From assembly GCA_945837185.1 (NCBI GenBank), contig CAMAMZ010000125.1, positions 1 through 5,976 of the forward strand: a DNA stretch of 5,976 nt, given 5' to 3'. The translations under genes and the position numbers were made by a program. Source of the stretch: an uncultured Bacteroidales bacterium. Lineage in GTDB: Bacteria > Bacteroidota > Bacteroidia > Bacteroidales > Bacteroidaceae. Below are positions 1 through 5,933 of the stretch, piece after piece. The notes under the pieces were generated by a model, which had not been told where the DNA came from, searched no databases, and saw nothing but the letters and a program-made list of their open reading frames with translations. The first letter of the stretch is position 1; each line of letters opens with the position of its first letter.

Positions 1-92
1 TTATCCTGGTTTTTGGGATTTGGAACTTACGCAAAAGTGGCAAAAGTTGTTCAATTTCAGCAAAAAAAAATATTAAATAATATAGGCTTTGT

Positions 93-123
93 TTTGCGGT
101 ATGTTCAATTTGTCGTAACTTTG
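93..123 (+). promoter_or_regulatory. Bacteroidetes-type promoter of glyS
   Basis: A TTTG at 93-96 and a TAACTTTG at 116-123 are separated by 19 bp. This fits the Bacteroides -33 (TTTG) / -7 (TAnnTTTG) consensus with normal spacing. Transcription would begin near 129-130, giving a leader of about 24 nt before the ATG at 153. An A-tract (62-70) and the AT-rich palindrome TATTAAATAATA (71-82) lie just upstream of the -33 element and could act like an UP element; that part is inference. Confidence 0.75.
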
Positions 124-152
124 CAACCAATTTAGTAGAAAATAACAGAATT

Positions 153-1691
153 ATGGCACAAGAAGACGTCTTCAAGAAAATTGTAAGCCATTGCAAGGAA
201 TATGGCTTTGTTTTTCCCAGTTCAGATATCTATGATGGCCTCGGCGCTGTGTATGACTATGGTCAGAACGGTGTGGAGCTCAAGAACAATATTAAGGAAT
301 ATTGGTGGAAATCGATGGTGTTGCTCCACAACAACATCGTGGGCATCGATGCCGCCATCTTCATGCACCCCACCACATGGAAGGCTTCGGGCCATGTGGA
401 CGCTTTCAACGACCCTTTGATTGACAACCGCGACAGCAAGAAGCGTTATCGTGCGGATGTGCTCATTGAAGACCAGATAGCCAAATACGATGAGAAGATT
501 GACAAGGAGGTAGCCAAGGCTGCCAAGAAGTTTGGGGCTGATTTTGATGAGGAAAAGTTCCGTGCCACCAACCCTCGCGTGTTGGAGCAGGTGCAGAAAC
601 GTGATGCCCTCCATACACGTTATAAGGAGGCTATGCAAGGTCCTGATCTGGAAGCCCTCAGACAGATTATTCTCGATGAGGAGATTGTCGACCCTATCAG
701 CGGCACCAAGAACTGGACCGATGTGCGCCAGTTCAACCTGATGTTCTCTACCGAGATGGGTTCCGTTTCCGATGCGTCAAGTAAGATTTATCTGCGTCCT
801 GAGACAGCACAGGGTATCTTCGTAAACTACCTCAATGTGCAGAAAACAGGTCGCATGAAGCTCCCCTTCGGTATCGCACAGATTGGTAAGGCTTTCCGCA
901 ACGAGATTGTAGCCCGCCAGTTTGTGTTCCGCATGCGTGAGTTCGAGCAGATGGAGATGCAGTTCTTCTGTCAGCCGGGCACAGAGATGAAATGGTTCAA
1001 CTACTGGAAGGAGCACCGTTTGGCATGGCATAAGGCCTTGGGCATGGGCGATGAGAACTATCGTTTCCACGACCACGAGAAACTGGCACACTATGCCAAT
1101 GCAGCTACCGATATCGAGTTCCACATGCCTTTCGGCTTCAAGGAGGTGGAGGGTATTCACTCCCGTACCAATTTCGACTTGTCGCAGCATGAGAAGTATA
1201 GTGGCAAACAAATCAGATATTTCGATCCCGAAACCAACGAGAGCTATGTGCCCTATGATGTGGAAACCTCTATCGGTGTCGACCGTATGTTCCTCAGCGT
1301 GATGTGTCATGCCTATACCGAGGAGCAGTTGGAGAATGGCAGTCGTGTTGTGCTCCGTTTGCCCGAGCCGCTGGCACCGGTGAAGTGCGCCGTCTTGCCT
1401 TTGGTGAACAAGGATGGTCTGCCCGAGAAGGCACAGGAGATTGTCAACGAGTTGCGCTTCCATTTCAACACCCATATCGAGGCCAAAGACTCTATCGGCA
1501 AGCGTTATCGTCGTCAGGATGCCATTGGCACCCCGTTCTGTGTAACCGTAGATGGCGATACCCTCAAGGACAATACCGTTACCTTGCGCTATCGTGACAC
1601 GATGAAGCAGGAGCGTGTGCCTGTCAGCGAGCTGCGCAGCATCATCGAGGATCGTGTAAGCATCACCAGTCTGCTGAAGAAATTGATTTAA
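153..1691 (+). CDS. glyS: Glycyl-tRNA synthetase, class II, dimeric type
   Basis: This cytoplasmic enzyme charges tRNA-Gly with glycine using ATP. At 512 aa it fits the single-chain alpha2 type, not the alpha/beta type of E. coli. The start at 153 gives the usual N-terminus, running into a YGFVFPSSDIY segment (residues 17-27). Class II features are visible: LRPETAQGIF near 214-223, motif 2 with FRNE at 248-251 and the MREFEQME stretch at 261-268, and motif 3 near 364-380 with ETSIGVDR, whose Arg contacts ATP. Residues 407-500 form the anticodon-binding domain. Residues about 103-180 are a lysine- and glutamate-rich insertion between class II core segments. The Cys pairs of a zinc ribbon seen in some relatives are absent (residues 90-97 and 180-185 carry none). 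It leads a two-gene unit with the FKBP gene 11 bp downstream. Identification is firm. Confidence 0.97.
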   Translation: MAQEDVFKKIVSHCKEYGFVFPSSDIYDGLGAVYDYGQNGVELKNNIKEYWWKSMVLLHNNIVGIDAAIFMHPTTWKASGHVDAFNDPLIDNRDSKKRYRADVLIEDQIAKYDEKIDKEVAKAAKKFGADFDEEKFRATNPRVLEQVQKRDALHTRYKEAMQGPDLEALRQIILDEEIVDPISGTKNWTDVRQFNLMFSTEMGSVSDASSKIYLRPETAQGIFVNYLNVQKTGRMKLPFGIAQIGKAFRNEIVARQFVFRMREFEQMEMQFFCQPGTEMKWFNYWKEHRLAWHKALGMGDENYRFHDHEKLAHYANAATDIEFHMPFGFKEVEGIHSRTNFDLSQHEKYSGKQIRYFDPETNESYVPYDVETSIGVDRMFLSVMCHAYTEEQLENGSRVVLRLPEPLAPVKCAVLPLVNKDGLPEKAQEIVNELRFHFNTHIEAKDSIGKRYRRQDAIGTPFCVTVDGDTLKDNTVTLRYRDTMKQERVPVSELRSIIEDRVSITSLLKKLI

Positions 1692-1702
1692 CGACAGGAA
1701 GC

Positions 1703-2299
1703 ATGAACAAATACATCAGCAAGTGTATTGGGCTGTTGCTGCCATTGCTGGCATGCGCATGCTCGGAGACAGAAGGAGAGACCAGTGAGTTGGCCAACTG
1801 GCAGAGCCGCAACGAGACCTATTTCTCGGAAGCCTATCAGACAGCCAAGGCCAACCCCGACAGGTATAAGATTATACGCTGTTGGTCGTTGGAGGAGAAT
1901 GTGGCGGTCAGCGAAGACAATAATATTGTGGTGGAGGTGCTCAACGAGGGGCCTGCCGGTGCTTCGCCCCTCTATACCGATTCCGTGCGTGTGCACTATC
2001 GGGGCTATTATATTCCTACCACTTCATTCCCCGCAGGATATGTCTTCGACCAAAGCTGGACGGGCGACTACGACTTGGCCACTATGAATCCCACTACCTT
2101 TGCTGTTGGAGGATTGATAGACGGGTTCACCACTGCGCTGCTGTATATGAAGCCGGGCGATAGGTGGCGTGTCACCATTCCCTACAATTTAGGCTATGGC
2201 ACCTCCGACTACACCTCCACCTCGTCTACCACACCTGCTTATAGTACGTTGATTTTCGATATTACCTTGGTATCCTTCCATCGGCCTGTTTCGGAGTGA
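1703..2299 (+). CDS. FKBP-type peptidyl-prolyl isomerase, predicted lipoprotein
   Basis: This is a predicted envelope-anchored prolyl cis-trans isomerase and chaperone of 198 aa. The N-terminus is a lipoprotein signal: Lys3 and Lys7, a hydrophobic stretch at 9-17, then a lipobox LLAC with Cys18 (Cys20 is a second candidate). Residues 21-80 form a polar linker. One FKBP domain follows: VRVHYRGYY (95-103), VFD (114-116), FAVGGLIDGF (133-142), MKPGDRWRVTIP (149-160), LGYG (163-166) and TLIFDITL (182-189). Aligned by eye to human FKBP12, Tyr99, Phe115, Asp116, Phe133, Ile139, Tyr165 and Phe185 match pocket residues, but the pocket-floor Trp is Phe142. It follows glyS by 11 bp with AGGA at 1696-1699 and no promoter between, so the two are probably cotranscribed. 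Clients are unknown. The family call is secure; membrane location is inferred from the signal. Confidence 0.9.
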   Translation: MNKYISKCIGLLLPLLACACSETEGETSELANWQSRNETYFSEAYQTAKANPDRYKIIRCWSLEENVAVSEDNNIVVEVLNEGPAGASPLYTDSVRVHYRGYYIPTTSFPAGYVFDQSWTGDYDLATMNPTTFAVGGLIDGFTTALLYMKPGDRWRVTIPYNLGYGTSDYTSTSSTTPAYSTLIFDITLVSFHRPVSE

Positions 2300-2353
2300 T
2301 CCTATCAAAAACAGGCGGAAAGGAGCTCCTTGATAAGGAGTTTGACGTAAGTC

Positions 2354-2391
2354 AAGAAAGCGTTCAAATTGTAAAGTTTGAACGCTTTCTT
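2354..2391 (+). terminator. Strong intrinsic terminator of the glyS-FKBP unit
   Basis: The arms AAGAAAGCGTTCAAATT (2354-2370) and AGTTTGAACGCTTTCTT (2375-2391) pair over 17 bp with one G-U pair. They close on a GTAA loop, a GNRA tetraloop in RNA. The 3' arm ends in a run of Ts (TTTCTTTTA). It begins 55 bp after the FKBP stop codon. Confidence 0.9.
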
Positions 2392-2414
2392 TTATAGCTA
2401 TATGTCGCAAAAAT

Positions 2415-2502
2415 CGTAACTTTGCAAACAGAAAGAAATACATATGTAAGCAGATTGTAATACATCTGTAAACAGAAAGAAATACATAGGTAAGTATTCT
2501 TT
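2415..2502 (+). repeat. Tandem array of 22-bp units overlapping a -7 box
   Basis: Three units begin with AATACATATGTAA (2437), AATACATCTGTAA (2459) and AATACATAGGTAA (2481), exactly 22 bp apart. A fourth, degenerate unit starts at 2415; its second half (AAACAGAAAGA, 2426-2436) is identical to the second half of the unit at 2459. Seen another way, 2426-2450 and 2470-2494 are 25-bp direct repeats with one mismatch (T2445 versus G2489). The TACATATGTA core of the second unit is a perfect 10-bp palindrome. The spacing is close to two DNA turns. The function is unknown; an operator array for a DNA-binding protein is a reasonable guess. Confidence 0.8.
2417..2424 (+). promoter_or_regulatory. Candidate promoter -7 box (TAACTTTG)
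   Basis: This is a perfect TAnnTTTG -7 match, identical to the one before glyS, and it lies just after the terminator at 2354-2391. No TTTG is present at the expected -33 position (around 2393-2397), so the promoter may be weak or need an activator. It would start a transcript near 2430. Confidence 0.5.
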
Positions 2503-2519
2503 TAGATAAAAAGATTAAG

Positions 2520-2576
2520 ATGATGTGTTCCGCAAATTGTCGTGACGACAGACTGGAACCAAAGGGTAACATTTGA
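2520..2576 (+). CDS. Possible 18-aa small ORF
   Basis: This ATG-to-TGA frame encodes MMCSANCRDDRLEPKGNI. It sits in the middle of the candidate short transcript, after an A-rich stretch (AAAAAGATTAAG, 2508-2519) of the kind often found before starts in this phylum. The peptide has two Cys and is highly charged, with no signal peptide or membrane segment. An ORF this short can easily arise by chance, and I do not recognise it. It could be a leader peptide or simply non-coding. Confidence 0.17.
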   Translation: MMCSANCRDDRLEPKGNI

Positions 2577-2627
2577 ATAGGGATAGAGAAATTTTTGAGA
2601 GAAAAAAGCGTAGAAAACAAGTTTCAG

Positions 2628-2659
2628 AAGCGATTCCATGTGCATGGAGTCGCTTTTTT
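2628..2659 (+). terminator. Second intrinsic terminator, just upstream of the MATE promoter
   Basis: AAGCGATTCCAT (2628-2639) pairs with ATGGAGTCGCTT (2644-2655), 12 bp with one G-U pair, around a GTGC loop. Six Ts follow at 2654-2659. It would end any transcript starting near 2430 and insulate the MATE promoter at 2673. Confidence 0.75.
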
Positions 2660-2672
2660 CGTTTCCTTTGCG

Positions 2673-2680
2673 TACCTTTG
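2673..2680 (+). promoter_or_regulatory. MATE gene -7 box (TACCTTTG)
   Basis: This matches TAnnTTTG and lies 14 bp after the T-tract of the terminator at 2628-2659. The -33 position (about 2650-2653) falls in the terminator stem and lacks TTTG. Transcription would begin near 2686, leaving about 20 nt before the ATG at 2707, with AAGGAG at 2698-2703. This box decides the start: the in-frame ATG at 2638 lies upstream of the promoter and inside the terminator hairpin. Confidence 0.6.
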
Positions 2681-2706
2681 CATTGCTAAAAGAGCGCAAG
2701 GAGAGC

Positions 2707-4089
2707 ATGGCAAAGAAAAGTGAACGGTTGTTAGAGAAGATACGCAGGGGCGAGACCATGTCGCTGCGGGATAAACTCGATCTCATAGGAGAACTGAGTG
2801 TGCCCTCTATGCTGGCCCAGTTGGTGTTGGTGCTCATGTTCTTTATTGATGCTGCGATGGTAGGACATTTGGGAGCCGAAGCATCGGCCAGTATCGGCTT
2901 GATAGAATCCACCATGTGGCTCACGGGCGGTATCTTGTCGGCTGTGGCCTTGGGCTTTTCCGTGCAGGCTTCCCATTTTATAGGGGCAAACGACTTCTTT
3001 CAGGCGCGCCAGGTGTTTCGGCATGCCCTGCTCTGTGGCTTGGGCATCAGCAGTTTGCTCTGTGCGGTAGGAGTGGTGTGTCATCGCAGTCTTCCTTTCT
3101 GGTTGGGAGGGGGAGCCGACATTGCAGCCGATGCCGCAGCCTATTACTTGGTATTTTCCTTTGCCCTTCCCTTCCTGCAGCTTTACCAGATGAGTAGTGC
3201 CCTGCTCAAGAGTGCAGGCAACATGCGTGTCACCAGTGCGGTGAGTGTGGCCATGTGCGTGCTCGACGTGCTTTTCAATTTCCTCTTTATCTATGTTTTT
3301 CATGGGGGTGTGGTAGGAGCTGCCCTTGGCACGGCCTTGGCCTATGTACTGAGTGCGCTCTTCATCACCTGGATAGCCACATGTCGCAACAAGATGTTGG
3401 CCCTTGGTCAGGACAACATTCCTTTTCGGTGGGGTTGGTCGTATGTGCGCAATGCCTTCCGTTTGAGTCTGCCCATCGCCCTGCAGTCTGTCTTTATGAG
3501 TGGCGCACAGGTAGTGAGCACCCTGATAGTAGCACCTCTTGGCAATATTGCCATAGCTGCCCATTCCTTTGCCATCACGGCAGAGAGTTTGTGTTATATG
3601 CCGGGCAATGGCATCGGTGATGCTGCCACCACCTTGGTAGGACAAGCCTATGGTGCGCGTCGCCCCGACCTTTGCCACAGCTTCGCAAGGCTTTCGGTCG
3701 TTACGGGTATGTGTGTCATGGCTGTGATGGGCATCCTGCTGTTCTTCTTTGCCGCTGACATGATGGCCATCCTGTCGCCGGTAGATGCCATCTGCCAGTT
3801 AGGTACCGAGGTGTTGCGCATAGAAGCCTTTGCCGAGCCTTTCTTTGCCGCCTCGATTGTGGTCTATAGTGTGTGTGTGGCCATGGGCGACACCTTGCGA
3901 CCCGTATTGATAAACCTTTTCTCCATGTGGTGTGTAAGACTAACCATGGCCGCCCTTCTTGCCCCGCATTATGGATTGAAGGGCGTGTGGGTGGCCATGG
4001 CTTTGGAACTTACCTTCCGCGGAATCCTCTTCCTCGTGCGGTTGGCAAGGTTGCGTATGCGTAAGGACTACTCGGTGTCGCTGCCGTAG
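2707..4089 (+). CDS. MATE family efflux transporter
   Basis: This predicted inner-membrane antiporter exports cationic drugs or metabolites in exchange for Na+ or H+; its actual substrate cannot be read from sequence. The start at 2707 gives 460 aa, normal for the family. The frame is open back to 2638, but those 23 extra codons would cross a terminator and the -7 box, whereas AAGGAG at 2698-2703 fits ATG 2707. About 12 hydrophobic segments form two six-helix halves, roughly 29-222 and 252-446, joined by a basic loop (about 224-250). Family signatures include FFIDAAMVGHLG (45-56), with an acidic Asp48 in helix 1, LKSAGNMR (167-174), AITAESLCYMPGNG (289-302) and GDAATTLVGQAYGARR (304-319). It is a stand-alone gene; its end overlaps the convergent phosphoesterase gene by 22 bp. 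Subfamily (NorM-like or DinF-like) is not resolved. Confidence 0.93.
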   Translation: MAKKSERLLEKIRRGETMSLRDKLDLIGELSVPSMLAQLVLVLMFFIDAAMVGHLGAEASASIGLIESTMWLTGGILSAVALGFSVQASHFIGANDFFQARQVFRHALLCGLGISSLLCAVGVVCHRSLPFWLGGGADIAADAAAYYLVFSFALPFLQLYQMSSALLKSAGNMRVTSAVSVAMCVLDVLFNFLFIYVFHGGVVGAALGTALAYVLSALFITWIATCRNKMLALGQDNIPFRWGWSYVRNAFRLSLPIALQSVFMSGAQVVSTLIVAPLGNIAIAAHSFAITAESLCYMPGNGIGDAATTLVGQAYGARRPDLCHSFARLSVVTGMCVMAVMGILLFFFAADMMAILSPVDAICQLGTEVLRIEAFAEPFFAASIVVYSVCVAMGDTLRPVLINLFSMWCVRLTMAALLAPHYGLKGVWVAMALELTFRGILFLVRLARLRMRKDYSVSLP

Positions 4090-5723
4090 AAGTGTGCGTA
4101 GTTATAGAAGGGCTCCTTCACCACGTGGTCGCTGGTTTCCGTGTACACGTTGCCATAACGGTCTGTCACTTTGATGGTGATGAGGGCCGTCGGGTCTTGT
4201 GGCTGGTAGTAATACCAGTGGTTCATCTTCAGATAGCCGTTCTTCTTGCTGAAGAAGTTGTATACATTCGACTTGGCATACCGATGGTGATAACCCACCG
4301 CAAAAGCATCTTGGTTAGGAGTCTTTTCCAATCGGGTCATCTCTGTCTTCTTCCCGTTTTCAATGGCATACACCTTCCATTGCGAATCGGCATTAAACAC
4401 ATTGGCCACAACGATACCTTTACCCTTCGGCAGATTCCAGTCTGCCGCATAGCTCTCACCGTTGAAGTCGGTATCGGCAAGGAAGAGTGCCATCTGTCGC
4501 GATTGAGGCCACCGCGTACCTTTATAATAACAGTCCTTCACCTTGGCCCCTTTCATATCATACACGTAATAGCCGTTGGGCACACCGTCGATGTTGACGT
4601 TCGACTGCCAGATGTCGCCACAGGCAGCAGCGTGACAATGTTCCAGAACAGGCTCACCGTTTATTTCTATCTCGTTGTTCACGGCAAAGTGGGTGTGCCC
4701 GCAGAAGAGTTGGTAGCTTTTGAAGGGGCGCACCAAGTCTAAGATGCGTTCAATGCGCGAGGAAGCGTAGTGACCTGCACCGATGGCATGTGGATTACCT
4801 TTCTTTGTGCGGTTGCCAAAGGTGAGGGGGATATGATAGGCCAGCACCACCATCTTAGAGGTAGGCACCAAACTGAGGTCGCTTTCCAACCAAGCCAGTT
4901 GCTCGTCGGTCAGTTCACCGGGTTGCCAGTAGGCATGGCCACGGTAGTAAATCACATTGTTGAAACACACATAATGCACGTTACCACGGTCAAAGGAGTA
5001 ATCGGTAGGGCCCCAAGCCTCCTCCCATTTCCGCTTGTACACAGGGTTGGCATCCTGGTCGTGGTTGCCAATCACCGAAAAGAGTTTCATCTTCGAGGAG
5101 CCCAACACCGCACGGATGGCTCCTTCCAATTTCTCGTTGTAACCCCCATAGTATTGCACATCGTCTCCCATGCTTAAACCATATACAGGCGTATCCTTCG
5201 GCAACGATTTCAAGGTGCGCTTGATGTCGGCCATGGTTTCCTCTGCAAATCTGTCTAAGTCACTTTTCTGGATAGGGTTGTCGTTGGCCCCCGTAAAGTA
5301 AGGGTTGATGGCGTTTGTCACCTGCGGGTCACCAATCACAATCAGCTTATGGTGCTTCTCCTTGCCCTTTGGCAGTTTGGTTACGCGAAAGTCATACACC
5401 CACTTGTCTTTCTCTACCGCTTGGTAGAAGTGTGCCGTATTGTCGGTAGCTGAATGGGTAGGCACCTCACAGTCGGCAGGTACGGTGAAGTACACAAAGC
5501 GTGCATCCTTGTGGTAAGGAAGCGTGTATTGTCCCAAGTCATCGGTCAGCACACATTGAAAGCCATTGCTCACAATCACCTCGCTGACAGGTTTACCTTT
5601 CTCATCGGTGATGGTTCCTGTAAAGGCGTTGGCGGCCTGCGCATCTTGCGCATGTACGTGCAGGGTAGGGCATACGAGGGCCAACAGGGTGGCACAAGCC
5701 CATTGTAGAAATGTTTTCTTCAT
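4068..5723 (-). CDS. Secreted calcineurin-like metallophosphoesterase
   Basis: This 551-aa protein is predicted to be exported and to hydrolyse a phosphoester with a two-metal centre; its substrate is unknown. A signal peptide (Lys2-Lys3, hydrophobic 8-20) ends in HVHA, with likely cleavage after Ala25. Residues about 33-115 form an N-terminal beta-sandwich of the kind found with these enzymes (FTGTITDEKGKPV at 34-46). The catalytic domain spans about 125-375 and shows the metal ligands in order: GDPQ (Asp132), GDD (Asp187), GNHD (Asn220, His221), YHIP (His297) and GHTH (His343, His345). The first motif has Gln134 where many relatives have His. Residues about 400-545 match the C-terminal domain usual in Bacteroidetes homologues. 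No Shine-Dalgarno precedes the ATG; the leader is A-rich. It has a long leader and its own promoter, and converges on the MATE gene. No lipobox is seen, so periplasmic or secreted location is inferred. Confidence 0.93.
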   Translation of the reverse strand: MKKTFLQWACATLLALVCPTLHVHAQDAQAANAFTGTITDEKGKPVSEVIVSNGFQCVLTDDLGQYTLPYHKDARFVYFTVPADCEVPTHSATDNTAHFYQAVEKDKWVYDFRVTKLPKGKEKHHKLIVIGDPQVTNAINPYFTGANDNPIQKSDLDRFAEETMADIKRTLKSLPKDTPVYGLSMGDDVQYYGGYNEKLEGAIRAVLGSSKMKLFSVIGNHDQDANPVYKRKWEEAWGPTDYSFDRGNVHYVCFNNVIYYRGHAYWQPGELTDEQLAWLESDLSLVPTSKMVVLAYHIPLTFGNRTKKGNPHAIGAGHYASSRIERILDLVRPFKSYQLFCGHTHFAVNNEIEINGEPVLEHCHAAACGDIWQSNVNIDGVPNGYYVYDMKGAKVKDCYYKGTRWPQSRQMALFLADTDFNGESYAADWNLPKGKGIVVANVFNADSQWKVYAIENGKKTEMTRLEKTPNQDAFAVGYHHRYAKSNVYNFFSKKNGYLKMNHWYYYQPQDPTALITIKVTDRYGNVYTETSDHVVKEPFYNYAHFYGSDTE

Positions 5724-5751
5724 GTTATTCTTGTTTTTGGTTATTGTTTAT

Positions 5752-5833
5752 ACCTTATTATATATACACCTTGAATGATATATCCTCTATTGTGTGCCCA
5801 CCTTATTATATATATACCTTATTATATTATATA
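5752..5833 (-). repeat. AT-rich ACCTTATTATATATA direct repeats in the phosphoesterase leader
   Basis: On the + strand ACCTTATTATATATA occurs at 5752-5766 and again, extended by TA, at 5800-5816. A third variant, ACCTTATTATATTATATA, follows directly at 5816-5833, and a more distant copy starts at 5768 (ACCTTGAATGATATAT). Read in the direction of the phosphoesterase gene this gives repeated AATAAGGT blocks. Short TA runs lie inside each copy. The nearest copy is about 28 bp from the start codon. Function unknown. Confidence 0.7.
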
Positions 5834-5872
5834 AAGGAGAGCATGCTTCCGGAAGAAGCGTCGTGCCATCAT
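5822..5872 (-). CDS. Possible 16-aa upstream ORF
   Basis: This ATG-to-TAA frame in the leader of the phosphoesterase gene encodes MMARRFFRKHALLYII, a basic and hydrophobic peptide. It begins after the long hairpin at 5881-5914 and ends in the AT-rich repeats, about 100 nt before the main start. No clear ribosome binding site is visible. It may be chance; if real it would be a leader peptide. Confidence 0.12.
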   Translation of the reverse strand: MMARRFFRKHALLYII

Positions 5873-5930
5873 GTAGCGTGCAGAATCACACAAGCTCGCT
5901 TGTGTGTTATGCTGAGATGCCGCCTCTCTT
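5835..5930 (-). other. Structured 5' leader of the phosphoesterase mRNA (candidate)
   Basis: Three nested inverted repeats are visible. A perfect 9-bp stem, CACACAAGC (5887-5895) with GCTTGTGTG (5898-5906), extends outward through 5881-5886 / 5909-5914 with one mismatch and a 2-nt bulge. A smaller stem is GCTTC (5845-5849) with GAAGC (5855-5859). An outer stem pairs GAGAG (5837-5841) with CTCTC (5924-5928). The outer stem would start at about the predicted transcript start. I do not recognise a known riboswitch class in it. Confidence 0.35.
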
Positions 5931-5933
5931 ATG

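Larger units (their letters stand above)
2430..2659 (+). ncRNA. Candidate short transcript (sRNA or leader/small-ORF RNA)
   Basis: A -7 box at 2417-2424 and an intrinsic terminator at 2628-2659 bracket about 230 nt. The upstream terminator isolates this stretch from the glyS-FKBP unit, and the MATE gene has its own promoter after the second terminator. The RNA would carry the 22-nt repeats at its 5' end, an 18-codon ORF in the middle and a strong hairpin at its 3' end. It does not resemble tmRNA, RNase P RNA or SRP RNA as far as I can tell. A conserved fold other than the terminator is not evident. The alternative is simply a MATE leader with attenuation. Confidence 0.3.
2300..2706. other. 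407-bp intergenic region rich in regulatory structure
   Basis: There is no conventional protein gene here. In order it holds small hairpins at 2324-2342 and 2342-2355, an intrinsic terminator (2354-2391), a -7 box (2417-2424) inside 22-bp tandem units (2415-2502), an 18-codon ORF (2520-2576), a second intrinsic terminator (2628-2659), the MATE -7 box (2673-2680) and its ribosome binding site (AAGGAG at 2698-2703). Open frames that cross this region on the minus strand run through both terminators and have no recognisable domain. Confidence 0.8.

Noticed and set aside
31..47. GCAAAAGT direct repeat upstream of glyS
   Set aside because: It is two 8-bp copies only, in A-rich sequence; this is expected by chance.
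777..1475. 232-codon open frame on the minus strand inside glyS
   Set aside because: It lies entirely antisense to a firmly identified gene, shows no recognisable domain, and is explained by codon bias of the + strand gene.
2415..2502. CRISPR array
   Set aside because: The 22-bp units are directly tandem with no unique spacers, and no cas gene is present.
2189..2620. 143-codon minus-strand frame spanning the FKBP 3' end and the intergenic region
   Set aside because: It crosses the terminator hairpin and the repeat array, has no recognisable domain, and is mostly low-complexity hydrophobic sequence.
2731..3678. 315-codon open frame on the minus strand inside the MATE gene
   Set aside because: It is antisense to a clear membrane transporter, and its composition (rich in His, Gln, Gly and Thr) is typical of a reverse-complement shadow.
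4092..4742. 216-codon open frame on the + strand opposite the phosphoesterase gene
   Set aside because: The minus strand there encodes the metallophosphoesterase, including its GHTH motif; the + frame has no recognisable domain.
5752..5833. Replication origin or iteron array
   Set aside because: AT-rich repeats are present, but there is no DnaA-box cluster or replication gene nearby.
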